DNA from: a virus
Length of the DNA stretch: 30,307 nt
IMG/VR virus record: IMGVR_UViG_3300013094_000190
Span: 1-30,307 of that record
Strand: one strand, 5' to 3'
Shown: piece by piece, positions 7,001 through 13,843 of the stretch
How positions within the stretch are numbered: the first letter of the stretch is position 1
Layout: each line of letters opens with the position of its first letter
Notes under the pieces: generated by a model
What the model saw: the letters and a program-made list of their open reading frames with translations, nothing else
Databases searched by the model: none
What the model was told of the DNA's origin: nothing
Made by a program: the position numbers and the translations under genes

Positions 7001-8263
7001 ATGCCCTTACATCTTATAGGAAAAGCAAACAGACAACAGATAACGAGTGTTGGCAATAAGTTATCTTTTAGTCATTTGCATTGTGGATATTATGTTTATA
7101 ATAATAAGATGTATATAGATCGAGAAGATCTTCTTGATGATATGCTTATAAGCGAAGATGATAATAGAGTATACTTTTATTTCAATGAAGATGTATTCAA
7201 TTATATTGATTGGACTATTGAACCCGATATTTCTTTAAAAGAACTCTATAGATTAAGAGCACAACAACTTCGTGATACTTACGACTATCTGATTTTGAGT
7301 TATTCTGGGGGTTCTGACTCTCATGAAATACTGATGACTTTTCTAGAGAATGATATTTTTATAGATGAAATTCAAACAGTACATCATTATTCTCTCATAG
7401 AAAAAGTCGACCGTGCATTCTTAAAAGGTAATAGTAATCTTGCAACATTACTAGAATTTGAAATGGCTGTCTTGCCAGTATTACAAAAAGTAGTTGAAAA
7501 AAGTCCAAAAACAAAATTAAAATTGATAGATGCTTCTGATTATACAGTACAAAATGCTGTTAAAGAAAAGAAGTTTTCTTTTATGGGTATAGATGGTAAA
7601 AAAATAAATACGACTTTTATAACGCAGACTACTCCGTTTGTTAGAACTTTTTATCAGCATCATTATAATAATACTAGAACAGATCTGCCAACAAAAGTAG
7701 GGTTTATTAGAGGCACCGATAAACCTAACTTAAAAATGAATAAAAATAGATTGAAGTTTGCTTTTACTGATGTGACTATGCACGGAGCAAAGCTAATCAA
7801 TAAAAAACAAATAGGTGATGTCTATACGATTGAAAACTTTTATTGGAATCCTGAAATACCACTTATTCCTATAAAACAATCACATGTCATTAAAAAAGCA
7901 TTAGAAAACGATGCTAATTTTTATGCTATGTTCATGCTTAATCAAGACAAGTCAGCTAAGCATGTTGAATTCAATATGAAGGGACATCCGAGCGATTATT
8001 ATTTCACAAGAAAATATAACAGATACATATATCATTATTGGAACGATCAATTTTATCAAGCACCTAAAAAAATAACAGAATCGGGTGAATTATTGATTCT
8101 AGATAAACTTTTTAATGATACGACATATAGAGAAGTACTAAAAGAACAACAAGATTACACGTTTAAAAAGTATAATAAAATAGACGATAAGAAGCTCATA
8201 AATAGAACGATCATTTCTAATGTATATGATGTAGGAGAATTGAATGTTACGTGGGATAATTAA
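7001..8263 (+). CDS. PP-loop ATP-pyrophosphatase family protein (copy B)
   Basis: A 420-residue protein with SGGSDS at residues 102-107, the upstream motif Arg-Ala-Gln-Gln-Leu-Arg-Asp-x-Tyr at 86-94, and RGTDKP at 237-242 followed by a Thr-Met-His-Gly-Ala-Lys segment. It is closest to copy C at 10427 over most of its length and more distant from copy A at 3347. The N-terminal part has the shared Tyr-rich beta region, with about 20 extra residues before it compared with copy C. The PP-loop implies ATP cleavage to AMP and pyrophosphate with substrate adenylation; the substrate is unknown and no accessory domain is seen. It overlaps the following Bug-type gene by 20 nt, so the two are probably translationally coupled. 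No strong ribosome site precedes its own ATG. Confidence 0.85.
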   Translation: MPLHLIGKANRQQITSVGNKLSFSHLHCGYYVYNNKMYIDREDLLDDMLISEDDNRVYFYFNEDVFNYIDWTIEPDISLKELYRLRAQQLRDTYDYLILSYSGGSDSHEILMTFLENDIFIDEIQTVHHYSLIEKVDRAFLKGNSNLATLLEFEMAVLPVLQKVVEKSPKTKLKLIDASDYTVQNAVKEKKFSFMGIDGKKINTTFITQTTPFVRTFYQHHYNNTRTDLPTKVGFIRGTDKPNLKMNKNRLKFAFTDVTMHGAKLINKKQIGDVYTIENFYWNPEIPLIPIKQSHVIKKALENDANFYAMFMLNQDKSAKHVEFNMKGHPSDYYFTRKYNRYIYHYWNDQFYQAPKKITESGELLILDKLFNDTTYREVLKEQQDYTFKKYNKIDDKKLINRTIISNVYDVGELNVTWDN

Positions 8264-9149
8264 AACTATTATAGGACTGATGATGATCAGTCCTGTTTAT
8301 GCTACTGAACAAGTAGAAATCATAACTAGTATTCCTGTAGCCGGATCTGGAGGACAGATCGGTGCAGGTATCACACAAATTCTTAATAAAGTTCAAACAG
8401 AACGAGAATATAAGTTTGTAGTTAGCCCGGGAGCACAGGGTGATACTTCTGCACTAAAAGCTATAGCAGATGCAAAGACACAAAATGTCGTAATGTTTAA
8501 TGGCATTTCAGTCACTACAACAAATAGACTTCTGAATGTTAATCCAGGTTTTGATAGAGATAAAGACTTTATTCATACAGTTGGCATAGGTAAAAACTAT
8601 TATGCTGTGATGGTTAGTCAAGATTCTCCTATTAAAAATATCGATGATCTTGTGAGTTCAATCAAAAATAAACAAGAGTCTTATTTTTCTACTACTCTGA
8701 CTGCTCCAGGATCTGTCATTTTGAACGACATTTTCATGAAGAAATATAGTCTAGAAAACAAAATTAAAACCATCAACTATAAGACTCCACAAGAAATTAT
8801 TTTAGCACTAAATAACAAAGAATCAGACTATACAATCTTTACTATTTCAGATATGATCAATCTGAAAGCGATCTTAGTATCATCGGAAAACAGGTTAATT
8901 CAGTTTCCTGATGCTCCGACTGCTAGACAGTCTGGTTTTGATGCATTCTCGTTGTCTTCTATTTTAGTTTTCTCTATTCCTAAAGAAAGAGAAGCTTTTG
9001 AAAAAACATTCGAAGAAGACATGAAAAAAGTATGTGCTGATCCAGACTATGAACGCGTAGCTAATATAAGAGCACCATATAGATCCGAATGTATGTCGCC
9101 TGTCGATACTAATAAGACTATCGACAATGAACTTAGGACGATAAGATAA
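8244..9149 (+). CDS. Exported TctC/Bug-family periplasmic binding protein (1)
   Basis: A 301-residue protein with a Sec signal peptide: positive N-terminus, hydrophobic residues 5-16 and an Ala-type cleavage site after residue 20. Family signs of TctC/Bug (tripartite tricarboxylate transporter binding proteins) include a Gly-rich ligand loop near 33-38, a Phe-Asp-x-Asp-Lys-Asp-Phe segment at 103-109, Ser-Pro-Ile-Lys-Asn-Ile-Asp-Asp-Leu at 128-136 and an Ala-Pro-Thr-Ala-Arg-x-x-Gly-Phe motif at 224-232. The family binds small carboxylates in the periplasm. No membrane partners (TctA/TctB) are in the window. Cys264 and Cys283 match a Cys pair in the Bug protein at 11625 and may form a disulfide. 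A strong AGGAG site lies 6 nt before the ATG, inside the upstream PP-loop gene. Confidence 0.8.
   Translation: MLRGIIKTIIGLMMISPVYATEQVEIITSIPVAGSGGQIGAGITQILNKVQTEREYKFVVSPGAQGDTSALKAIADAKTQNVVMFNGISVTTTNRLLNVNPGFDRDKDFIHTVGIGKNYYAVMVSQDSPIKNIDDLVSSIKNKQESYFSTTLTAPGSVILNDIFMKKYSLENKIKTINYKTPQEIILALNNKESDYTIFTISDMINLKAILVSSENRLIQFPDAPTARQSGFDAFSLSSILVFSIPKEREAFEKTFEEDMKKVCADPDYERVANIRAPYRSECMSPVDTNKTIDNELRTIR
8273..8294 (+). other. Perfect 9-bp hairpin in the signal-peptide codons
   Basis: AGGACTGAT and ATCAGTCCT pair perfectly around a GATG loop. The hairpin begins 10 nt after the stop of the upstream PP-loop gene and 29 nt after the Bug start codon. No T-run follows, so it is not a standard terminator; it might affect translation or mRNA decay. 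Confidence 0.5.
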
Positions 9150-10430
9150 ATGTTTACCGATAAAACGTTCTGCACTCTTCCTTGGTCACATATTCAAATC
9201 AATACCACTGGTAATTTTAAAGTATGTTGTTTCACGGGTGATCCAGAAAAACATATCGGTGAACACGGCATTTCTACAGACGATGATGGTAATGTCATGA
9301 ATATCATGACACATTCTCTAGAAGATGCAATGAATAGTAAGATCCATAAAGAAATAAGACTGCTGCAGTCTATGGATCAGAGACACGGCGCTTGTAGAAT
9401 GTGTTGGGATAAAGACGATGCTAATGTTGAGTCTATGCGCACGCTACAAAATAGAAGAAACATTGGTATAGACGGCTTTATATTTAGAGACGAAGCCGAT
9501 TCTCGTATGTCGTCAGACGGCACAATTAAAAACATTCCAGTTTCTTTAGACATTCGTTTTGGTAATCTTTGTAATGCAAAATGCATTCACTGTGAACCTC
9601 TCTATAGTACACTTTGGTACGAAGACGTAGAAGCAGTATGGGGTACTAATAAGTTTCGTGTAGGTCCTGAGACATACGAAATTAGAAAAGAAAACGGTAT
9701 CTATAAAGCAGATCTTAAAAAATGGTGGGAATCTGAAAACTGGTTAAAAGAATACGAGAAGATCAAATATCAGATTAGAGAACTTTATATTACCGGTGGT
9801 GAACCAATGGTAGTTCCATATCACGCCGAATTTCTTGATAGATTGATAGCTGATGGTGTTGCTGGTAATATAAGACTTGGATACGATACAAATCTTCTTG
9901 CGGTAAATCAGAACATCATTTCAAAGTTTAAGCACTTTGGAAGTACGATGATCTCTGTAAGTACTGACGATATAGAAGAGAGATATGAGTATATCAGATT
10001 TCCTTCGAAGTGGGATAAGCTCCAGCGCAATATGCAGTTGATGAAAGAAAATAACATCAAGATAGATAGAGTTTCTCTATGTGTCGGCATATATTCAGTA
10101 CATTCTTTGTTTAGAATGGTTCCCTTTTATAGTGATTTGGGGTATAATATAATCAGACAACGTATCTTGAATTCGCCGGTCATGTTTGATATGAAGTGGT
10201 TACCCAAAAAAGCTAAATTAGAAACCATACAAAAATACGAAAACTCTAATATCGGTAGAGACAACTATCAGATGACGACAGGTTATCTTTATAATACGTT
10301 GGATATTCCGGAAAATCCAAAGATGTTATCAGCCTTTGTACAGCGTATGAATAAGTTCGATGAGATTCGTAAATTAGACTGGAAGAATACATTCCCTGAA
10401 GTAGCTGAAATGGTTCAAAAATATATATGA
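9150..10430 (+). CDS. Radical SAM protein with N-terminal twitch/SPASM-like Cys region
   Basis: A 426-residue protein. The radical SAM motif CxxxCxxC is at C141, C145 and C148, followed by a GGEP motif at 216-219 for SAM binding. Ahead of it, residues 1-90 hold Cys8 in a Cys-Thr-Leu-Pro-Trp segment, Cys26-Cys27 and a CxxC at 82-85, the pattern of SPASM/twitch auxiliary iron-sulfur cluster regions, here placed before the core rather than after. Known SPASM/twitch enzymes modify peptides, proteins or small molecules by radical chemistry. The size and N-terminal Cys region argue against QueE, and no queuosine genes are nearby. It follows the first Bug gene directly and overlaps the next PP-loop gene by 4 nt, so it sits between the two PP-loop/Bug pairs. 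Confidence 0.9.
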   Translation: MFTDKTFCTLPWSHIQINTTGNFKVCCFTGDPEKHIGEHGISTDDDGNVMNIMTHSLEDAMNSKIHKEIRLLQSMDQRHGACRMCWDKDDANVESMRTLQNRRNIGIDGFIFRDEADSRMSSDGTIKNIPVSLDIRFGNLCNAKCIHCEPLYSTLWYEDVEAVWGTNKFRVGPETYEIRKENGIYKADLKKWWESENWLKEYEKIKYQIRELYITGGEPMVVPYHAEFLDRLIADGVAGNIRLGYDTNLLAVNQNIISKFKHFGSTMISVSTDDIEERYEYIRFPSKWDKLQRNMQLMKENNIKIDRVSLCVGIYSVHSLFRMVPFYSDLGYNIIRQRILNSPVMFDMKWLPKKAKLETIQKYENSNIGRDNYQMTTGYLYNTLDIPENPKMLSAFVQRMNKFDEIRKLDWKNTFPEVAEMVQKYI

Positions 10431-11623
10431 AATTAAGACATGCACATACTGGTCATTATCTGTATAAAGACCGTATATATGTAAAAAGAACAGATGTTTT
10501 AGATGAGATGATTCGAACAAGAGATTATTCTGGTCGAATGTCTTTCTATTTCAACGATGATGTGTTCGATTCATTGAGTTGGCATACTGAAATAAATGTT
10601 AGCTTAGATAAGCTCTATACGTATAGAGCACAACAACTCAGAGACAAATACAAGTATCTAATTTTAGCTTTTTCTGGAGGAAGTGATTCAGTACAAGTTC
10701 TGAATACTTTTCTTAAAAACAATATTTTTATAGATGAAATCATAACGTGTCATCACTCAGATCTAATCAAGAATATAGACGAATCAGTTCTTTACAATAG
10801 TGAAGAACTATCTACTTTCTTAGAATACAAATATGCAACGACACACTATCTTAAAAAGATCAAAGAACAAAGTCCCAATACTAAAATAACCACTTTAGAT
10901 CTGTCTAATTTTCTATATGAACAACTGGTAAACAAAAAGTTTGGTCACATGGGCGGCGATCAAAGACTGACACATACAAACAGTCGTGTTTTTGCCATAT
11001 TTCCACGTTCTTATATGCATGCCATAACACTCAATCTTATAAATCGTGATACAGCAGGAATGGCCTTGATAAGAGGTGTAGATAAACCCATCTTAAAAAT
11101 TAGAAACGATAATCTATTCTTCTTATTTAGTGATATTACTATGCACGGTGCAAAGCACTTTAATACGGGTGAATTAGATCATATATTTTCTTTTGAAGAT
11201 TTTTTCTGGTCAAGAGATATGCCACTTATACCCATAAGACAGTCTCAAGTTATCAAGAAAAAATTAGAGATGGATAAAATGTTCTATATGAATTTCTGTT
11301 TCTTCAATGAAGACATAGATCGTTATTATCTAGAAAATAGAGACGGTCATAGTAGTGGTGGTGACTTAGAAAGACTTTATAGTAATCTCATTTATCCAGA
11401 TCATAATCCACTTTTATTTGCTGCACCAAAACCCAAGAAGAAATCTCCAGAATTCACATTGATGGAAACTGTTGTAGGTAGACATTTTGGTAAAGATTTC
11501 TTAAATGAATTGAGACAAGAAGCATATCAAAAATATGATAAGATAGTTTATAAAGATCAACTCAATAAATTCATTTATTCTAAGAAATATCATCTTGGTA
11601 AAATAGAACCTGAATGGAGTTAA
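10427..11623 (+). CDS. PP-loop ATP-pyrophosphatase family protein (copy C)
   Basis: A 398-residue protein with SGGSDS at residues 83-88, Arg-Ala-Gln-Gln-Leu-Arg-Asp-x-Tyr at 67-75 and RGVDKP at 216-221 followed by an Asp-Ile-Thr-Met-His-Gly-Ala-Lys segment. It aligns with copy B at 7001 from its residue 5 onward, including the Ile-Pro-Leu-Ile-Pro-Ile-(Arg/Lys)-Gln-Ser segment late in the protein, so the two arose by duplication. The ATP-pyrophosphatase activity is inferred from the PP-loop; the target is unknown. It overlaps the radical SAM gene by 4 nt and ends one base before the second Bug gene's ATG, so it is in the same operon. Confidence 0.85.
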   Translation: MKLRHAHTGHYLYKDRIYVKRTDVLDEMIRTRDYSGRMSFYFNDDVFDSLSWHTEINVSLDKLYTYRAQQLRDKYKYLILAFSGGSDSVQVLNTFLKNNIFIDEIITCHHSDLIKNIDESVLYNSEELSTFLEYKYATTHYLKKIKEQSPNTKITTLDLSNFLYEQLVNKKFGHMGGDQRLTHTNSRVFAIFPRSYMHAITLNLINRDTAGMALIRGVDKPILKIRNDNLFFLFSDITMHGAKHFNTGELDHIFSFEDFFWSRDMPLIPIRQSQVIKKKLEMDKMFYMNFCFFNEDIDRYYLENRDGHSSGGDLERLYSNLIYPDHNPLLFAAPKPKKKSPEFTLMETVVGRHFGKDFLNELRQEAYQKYDKIVYKDQLNKFIYSKKYHLGKIEPEWS

Positions 11624-11624
11624 A

Positions 11625-12551
11625 ATGTTAAAGAAGTTATTGCTTGCATTGATGATAGTGACACCGGCTTATGCTGGTCAACAAGTAGAAATTGTAACTA
11701 GATTTGGTCCTTCTACTTCGTCTGGCAGATTTGCTATAGAAGCTATGAATATGCTCAATGAAATGCAGAAAGACTATGACTTTAAAGTTTCAGTGATCAT
11801 AGGTGCTAACGGTGAAGCTGCTGATCAGAGAGCTTTAGTTATTGGAAAAACACAACCGATTCTGTTATGGAATAGTTCTTCTTCTTATACTTTTAACAGA
11901 TACTTTGTCGGTAATACGTATGATAGAGACAACGATCTAATACCACTTCAAGGAATGGCAAGCGTACCGTTTTCTATTCAGGTCGCTCCCGATTCACCTA
12001 TAGAAACTTATGAAGATTTTATTAAGTTTGTCAAGTCTAAGCCCGTAGTTTATATGGGAAACACTGCTAGTTCAAGTTCTGTTAATCTTTTAAAAGCTAT
12101 TCTTGTAAAAACTAATAAGATCGATAACATAAAAGACTTGGTCTATGAAAAGCCGTTTGATATTACTAGGGCTGTATTGACAAAAGAAGCTGATTTTACT
12201 ATCTTTAATCCAGCAGACGTGGTAGGTTTAAAACAACTAGTGACGAGTAGTCCCGATAGAACGTTTAAATATAGAAACGTACCTATTGGTAAAGAAGTAA
12301 ACATGCCTGATTTTATATATACTTCACAGACTCTGGTATCAGTACCAAAAGAACAAAAAGAATTTGGCGAGAAGATTCAACCTCTTCTCGCCAAGATATG
12401 TTATGATCAAAGATTTTCTGATATCGTAGAAAAGTCTAATTATTTTTCAAGTTGTTTAGGTCCTAATGGCATGAAGAAGAGAATAGTCGAAGAGATGAAA
12501 CTTATTGAAAAATACAAAGACTCTTTAGATTTGACACCCGGTCCTAAGTAA
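11625..12551 (+). CDS. Exported TctC/Bug-family periplasmic binding protein (2)
   Basis: A 308-residue protein with a Sec signal peptide (Met-Leu-Lys-Lys, hydrophobic 5-12, cleavage after Ala17). It is a paralogue of the protein at 8244: the same first strand after cleavage (Gln-Val-Glu-Ile), a Tyr-Asp-Arg-Asp-Asn-Asp segment at 99-104, Asp-Ser-Pro-Ile near 123 and a Cys pair at 259 and 277. The Ser-rich loop at 30-34 takes the place of the usual Gly-rich ligand loop, so ligand choice may differ from copy 1. The ribosome site (TGGAG) lies in the last codons of the PP-loop gene. The gene ends the rightward accessory operon and its stop overlaps the stop of the leftward oxygenase gene by 8 nt. 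Confidence 0.75.
   Translation: MLKKLLLALMIVTPAYAGQQVEIVTRFGPSTSSGRFAIEAMNMLNEMQKDYDFKVSVIIGANGEAADQRALVIGKTQPILLWNSSSSYTFNRYFVGNTYDRDNDLIPLQGMASVPFSIQVAPDSPIETYEDFIKFVKSKPVVYMGNTASSSSVNLLKAILVKTNKIDNIKDLVYEKPFDITRAVLTKEADFTIFNPADVVGLKQLVTSSPDRTFKYRNVPIGKEVNMPDFIYTSQTLVSVPKEQKEFGEKIQPLLAKICYDQRFSDIVEKSNYFSSCLGPNGMKKRIVEEMKLIEKYKDSLDLTPGPK
12364..12394 (+). other. Perfect 12-bp hairpin inside the second Bug gene
   Basis: TTGGCGAGAAGA pairs perfectly with TCTTCTCGCCAA around a 7-nt loop. It lies in coding sequence about 160 nt before the stop and has no T-run, so it is not a standard terminator. Confidence 0.6.
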
Positions 12552-13158
12552 ACTTTGGACCGATAACCCATACTACCAAAGACTTACGAATACCAGAAGT
12601 CACCGGTTTTACTCTATGAGTCATAAAGGAAGGGAATAAAATAGCCCTTCCTTTTTTTGTATCTACGTCTATGGGTGTCTCTTGATTACCATCGCATACT
12701 TGAAATTCGCCGCCCTCGTAATCATCATTTAGTTGCAATGTCAATGAAAGCTTACGAGTTTCAGCCATATTTTCTGTCATTTGGCCCATAGCCATATCCA
12801 TGTGCCAATCATAACGACCTAATTCTTCTGATCTATAGACAGTATATTGAAACGAATCATAACCGTTCAAATCAAAACCATAATACATCTCGTTGATACT
12901 TTGAATAACAAAATTGAGTTTATCAAAGATCCACATAGTTTCTGGATTTCTACCGAAAAACTTAACGTCTGACTTTCTGACTTTTTCAGTAAGTTCTTGA
13001 TCTCCGGAAAAAGTAGTACCTCTTTCAAGTTGTTCTTGTTCACAATATGTCTGAATGGCTTCTAGTTCACCTTCAGTAAAAGCATCGTCCCAATAAGTCC
13101 AAGGATGAGTAAGTCTAGCTCTTGTATGTGGATCATTATAGATCGTTGTGTATTTCAT
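12544..13158 (-). CDS. 2OG-Fe(II) oxygenase (prolyl-4-hydroxylase/PKHD-like)
   Basis: A 204-residue protein with all motifs of the 2-oxoglutarate/Fe(II) dioxygenase fold: iron ligands H119 and D121 in a Trp-His-Met-Asp segment, H181 after Phe-Pro-Ser-Phe-Met-Thr, and the 2OG-binding R191. A Tyr-Glu-Gly-Gly-Glu-Phe turn at 147-152 is typical of PKHD/P4H-type enzymes. These hydroxylate proline or other residues or small molecules. It is the last gene of a leftward three-gene operon and overlaps the gene before it by 23 nt. Its stop overlaps the stop of the rightward operon, and its sequence carries that operon's terminator. Cyanophages and other marine T4-like phages often carry such oxygenases, with targets mostly unknown. 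Confidence 0.9.
   Translation of the reverse strand: MKYTTIYNDPHTRARLTHPWTYWDDAFTEGELEAIQTYCEQEQLERGTTFSGDQELTEKVRKSDVKFFGRNPETMWIFDKLNFVIQSINEMYYGFDLNGYDSFQYTVYRSEELGRYDWHMDMAMGQMTENMAETRKLSLTLQLNDDYEGGEFQVCDGNQETPIDVDTKKGRAILFPSFMTHRVKPVTSGIRKSLVVWVIGPKFT
12626..12658 (+). terminator. Intrinsic terminator for the rightward operon, inside the antisense gene
   Basis: AAGGAAGGG pairs with CCCTTCCTT (9 bp, 10-nt loop) and runs into seven T on the + strand (12652-12658). On the - strand the tail is poor, so it acts rightward. It lies 75 nt past the stop of the second Bug gene and inside the coding sequence of the - strand oxygenase, where it encodes ordinary residues. Confidence 0.75.
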
Positions 13159-13843
13159 TTCTGAAGATTCTCCAGTTAGATGTTGGTTGAATTCCTGTAG
13201 GTCTAGGCATGTTTTTTCTGTAAGTAAAAATAATGTCTCCTGCTAGACAAACTCTCTTTGTATATAGATCACTTACGTGTTTGCAACCGGTATCTCGTTC
13301 TTCAGTACCATACCCGACTGTATAGTGATTCAGAGTTGAAGGAAATATAAAAAGATCACCCTCAGACGGAACAAATGTGTGATCGTATTCGTTCCATCTA
13401 TTAGTTTCGTTAGCATTGAACTTGATCATGCCATAATAAGGATCGTTGTTATGAGGAGGCGCATTACAGAAAACCAATGGCTTTTCTAGATTTTCTGGAA
13501 TGTTTGTGTAGTAAGTAAAAGAAAGTTGAGCGTCTTCATGATTATGAAAAGGAGTGTGTCTTTCTTTAGTAATGTTCATCCATGTCTTGATGATATTGAT
13601 ATCGAATATCTCAGGATCAATACCGATAGCTCTGACATACTCTGCAATCATTTCACTGATGTAAACAAATAGAGGTGCATAGGCTTCTTCATGATGTATA
13701 TTGACATGACCGGTAAATTCGCTCGAGAACCCATCGATCGTCATATACTTCATTAACTTATTCATAAATATGGGTTTGAACTCGTATGCATTTGGATATT
13801 GATCCTGAATGATTAGAGTAGGAAAGATTGCGTGTTTAATCAT
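13136..13843 (-). CDS. Putative 2OG-Fe(II) oxygenase (phage type)
   Basis: A 235-residue protein that resembles the putative 2OG-Fe(II) oxygenases common in marine T4-like phages. A Trp-Met-Asn strand (88-90) leads to H100 within a His-Asn-His-Glu-Asp segment followed by a Ser-Phe-Thr-Tyr-Tyr strand; then come Pro-Ser-Glu-Gly-Asp-Leu-Phe-Ile-Phe-Pro (159-168), a distal H173 and R197. The metal site would be H100, an acidic residue at 103-104 or H102, and H173; the first site is less canonical than in the neighbour. It overlaps the upstream Bug-type gene by 4 nt (ATGA) and the downstream oxygenase by 23 nt, so the three are one operon. The substrate is unknown. Confidence 0.75.
   Translation of the reverse strand: MIKHAIFPTLIIQDQYPNAYEFKPIFMNKLMKYMTIDGFSSEFTGHVNIHHEEAYAPLFVYISEMIAEYVRAIGIDPEIFDINIIKTWMNITKERHTPFHNHEDAQLSFTYYTNIPENLEKPLVFCNAPPHNNDPYYGMIKFNANETNRWNEYDHTFVPSEGDLFIFPSTLNHYTVGYGTEERDTGCKHVSDLYTKRVCLAGDIIFTYRKNMPRPTGIQPTSNWRIFRNEIHNDL

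Noticed and set aside
8197-8204. CATAAATA as a late promoter for the first Bug gene
   Set aside because: One mismatch, inside AT-rich coding sequence where such matches are expected by chance; the Bug gene is already coupled to the PP-loop gene by overlap.
9150-10430. Radical SAM protein as QueE (7-deazaguanine pathway)
   Set aside because: QueE is short and lacks the N-terminal auxiliary Cys region; no queC, queD or folE genes accompany it.
3347-11623. PP-loop proteins as asparagine synthetase, QueC or TilS
   Set aside because: No glutaminase domain, no QueC zinc Cys motif and no tRNA-binding domain are seen, and the shared family motifs differ. Only the superfamily is assigned.
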